A stretch of DNA of 36,189 nucleotides from Aeromonas caviae (GTDB lineage Bacteria; Pseudomonadota; Gammaproteobacteria; Enterobacterales; Aeromonadaceae), in NCBI RefSeq assembly GCF_000819785.1, contig NZ_CDBK01000067.1, forward strand, positions 24,161 through 60,349, read 5' to 3'. Positions 34,486 through 36,189 of this stretch are shown piece after piece. Every line of letters begins with the position of its first letter. Within the stretch, counting starts at the first letter, position 1. The notes beneath the pieces were generated by a model. The model was not told where the DNA came from. It did no database searches and saw only the letters and a program-made list of their open reading frames with translations. The translations under genes and the position numbers were made by a program.

Positions 34486-36189
34486 CGACTGGGATTGAAG
34501 CTGCTGCGCCGGGAAGGGTTCAGCGGCGAGCTGCGCTGGTTTGTGCTGGCGCTGGCGCTGAGCGTCGCCTGCGTGCTCAGCGTGGCTCTGGTGGCGGATC
34601 GGCTGGACGCGGGGCTCAAGGCCTCCGGGCGGGATTTCATCGGAGGGGACAGGGTGCTGCGCTCCGCGACGCCGGCACCGGCAGAGTGGCTGGCACAGGC
34701 GCATCAGGAGGGGCTTGCCGTGCAGACCACGGTCAGCTTCAACAGCATGCTGTTTCACGGCGATACCCTGCAACTGGCCTCCATCCGCGCCGTGCCCGGG
34801 GATTTTCCCTTCTACGGCAAGCTGGAGCTCACTCCCCAGCGCGCCCCGGCGCCCGGCGAGATCTGGCTCTCCGCCAGGGTGATGCAGCTGCTCGGCGCCA
34901 AGGTGGGGGAGGTACTCGAGGTCGGCAACACCCGGCTGACGGTGGCAGGGGAGCTGGGCCAGGAGCCGGATCAGGGGTTCAGTCCCTTCCAGATGGCACC
35001 AAGGGCCTTGATCCACAGCGCCGATATCGAGGCGACCGGGGCCCTGCTGCCGGGCAGTCGCCAGCAGTGGCGCTATCTCGTCAAGGGGCCCCGTGACGCC
35101 ATCGCCCGCTATGAGGCCTGGCTCAACCCCAGGCTGAGCGCCGGGCAAAAGCTCGTCAAACCCGATGATCAGGGTACCCAGGTGGGGAAATCCCTGGGCA
35201 ATGCCGAGCGCTTCTTCCGTCTGGCATCCCTTGCCGGCGTGCTGCTCGGCGCCCTGGCCATGGGGATAGCGGTGCGTCATTTCGCCGAGCGCCAGACCAA
35301 CATGGTGGCCCTGCTCAAGACCTTGGGGGCCTCGCGGCGCACCCTGTGGCAACTGATGGGCACCCTGCTGTTCTCCCTGACCCTGGTGGGGGCCCTGATG
35401 GGGCTGGTGGCGGGCAGCGCCATGCAGTGGCTGACCCTGAACCTGCTGGGGGATCTGCTGCCTGCGGATCTGCCGCCCCCCTCCTGGCGACCCTTCGCCC
35501 TGGGCCTCGCGGTCGCCTTCTTCATCACCCTGATGCTGGCGTTCGTCCCCTTCCTGAGGCTGCTCAAGGTACCGCCGCTGCGGGTGCTGCGCCGGGAGCT
35601 GGAGGCGGGGATCCCCCCCTGGCTGACGGTGCCCGTGGGGCTCATCGGGCTGTTTGCCCTGGTGTGGGGCTTTACCGCCGACATCAGGCTGGCCTGCGGG
35701 CTCATCGGTGGCATGGGGGTGTTGATGGCGCTGCTGGCCCTGCTCGCCTCCGTGCTGCTGCGTCTTGGCAGTCGGCTCAAGGGGCCCCATGCCCTGCGCC
35801 TGGCCATCAATCACCTCTCCCGGGAGCGGGGCAGTGGTCTGTTCCAGTTGGCGGGCTTCGCCCTGGCCCTGATGCTGTTCGGGCTGCTGTGGGCGGCGCG
35901 GGTCGATCTGCTGGAGGATTTTTCCACCCGGTTGCCTGCCGATGCCCCGAACCGCTTCCTGGTCAATGTGGCGGACAGCGAGCGGGAAGGGATCCTGGCC
36001 GATTTGCACCAGGCCGGGGCCATCACCTCGGACTTCTACCCCATGGTGCGCGGGCGCCTGACCCGTATCGCCGGTGAGGCGGTGGGGGAGGATGCGGCGC
36101 GGGAGGGGCCCTGCCCGCCGACAACAAGGTCACTGCCGGTCAATGGCTGGCCGGCAAGGGGGAGGTCTCCGTCGACGAGGCACTGGCGG
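34474..36189 (+). CDS. ybbP: ABC transporter permease YbbP, incomplete at window end, probable frameshift
   Basis: Start of a large inner-membrane permease (E. coli YbbP is about 800 residues) that pairs with YbbA. The N-terminus MSQWRLGLKLLRREGFSGEL is followed by a membrane segment and a periplasmic region (about 40-250), then FtsX/MacB-type membrane segments (RFFRLASLAGVLLGALAMGI, HFAERQTNMVALLKTLGASR and so on). ATG 34474 has GGGAGG upstream. Near 36100 the expected sequence continues in another frame (ALPADNKVTAGQWLAGKG from 36108), while the original frame gives unrelated residues. A region corresponding to RELNLTW in E. coli also seems missing. So it is either a pseudogene or a sequence error. 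The gene runs beyond the window. Confidence 0.82.
   Translation, partial: MSQWRLGLKLLRREGFSGELRWFVLALALSVACVLSVALVADRLDAGLKASGRDFIGGDRVLRSATPAPAEWLAQAHQEGLAVQTTVSFNSMLFHGDTLQLASIRAVPGDFPFYGKLELTPQRAPAPGEIWLSARVMQLLGAKVGEVLEVGNTRLTVAGELGQEPDQGFSPFQMAPRALIHSADIEATGALLPGSRQQWRYLVKGPRDAIARYEAWLNPRLSAGQKLVKPDDQGTQVGKSLGNAERFFRLASLAGVLLGALAMGIAVRHFAERQTNMVALLKTLGASRRTLWQLMGTLLFSLTLVGALMGLVAGSAMQWLTLNLLGDLLPADLPPPSWRPFALGLAVAFFITLMLAFVPFLRLLKVPPLRVLRRELEAGIPPWLTVPVGLIGLFALVWGFTADIRLACGLIGGMGVLMALLALLASVLLRLGSRLKGPHALRLAINHLSRERGSGLFQLAGFALALMLFGLLWAARVDLLEDFSTRLPADAPNRFLVNVADSEREGILADLHQAGAITSDFYPMVRGRLTRIAGEAVGEDAAREGPCPPTTRSLPVNGWPARGRSPSTRHWR

Overview
The window is a GC-rich gammaproteobacterial chromosome segment. 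Gene content points to Aeromonas or a close relative: an M4 elastase-type secreted protease, a giant RTX adhesin, a trimeric porin, CheV, and many genes close to E. coli counterparts (mdtH, rimJ, ackA, ybdG, putP, rlmJ, yheS, tesA-ybbA-ybbP). The genus is an inference from recalled protein families; no search was run.

Layout. 1-5.5 kb: 3' part of a large RTX/VWA adhesin. 5.7-8.0 kb: mdtH, and divergently a LysR regulator. 8.0-9.8 kb: secreted thermolysin-family protease. 10.2-11.3 kb: two GNAT acetyltransferases (RimL-like, RimJ). 11.5-13.4 kb: a PlsC-family acyltransferase, a structured intergenic RNA candidate, and a YhcH-family protein. 13.6-17.3 kb: ackA without pta, ybdG-type mechanosensitive channel, L,D-transpeptidase. 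17.5-20.2 kb: putP, then a merR/flavin oxidoreductase operon on the other strand. 20.5-22.3 kb: an AT-rich insert. 22.4-24.7 kb: VOC protein, possible micro-ORF, LprI-MliC lysozyme-inhibitor-like protein, DUF2061 membrane protein with a Fur-like box, small membrane protein. 24.8-26.4 kb: azoR and a divergent LysR gene. 26.5-29.7 kb: yheS, a TIGR02444-type gene and rlmJ, overlapping in one operon. 29.8-33.0 kb: CBS-pair protein, porin, cheV. 33.0-36.2 kb: tesA divergent from ybbA-ybbP, the same arrangement as in E. coli.

The most unusual part is the AT-rich insert. It carries two unrecognised genes on the minus strand. The first (21465-22067) has a D...E-x-K arrangement typical of PD-(D/E)XK nucleases. 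The second (20799-21365) has an R-x4-H motif (RNQLAH) in a helical context typical of HEPN ribonucleases. Between them lies an imperfect palindrome with the parts of an integron attC recombination site. I read this as a small integron gene-cassette remnant carrying a candidate defence or toxin-type pair. This rests on motifs and architecture only.

Other points of interest are: a folded RNA with its own terminator between the acyltransferase and YhcH genes; a hairpin exposing ACGGA in the protease leader; a partial duplication at the ybbA/ybbP junction that creates a 23-codon mini-ORF with ATGA overlaps at both ends; and a probable frameshift in ybbP close to the window end. Most long ORFs antisense to the genes listed are shadows of GC-rich coding sequence and are left out.
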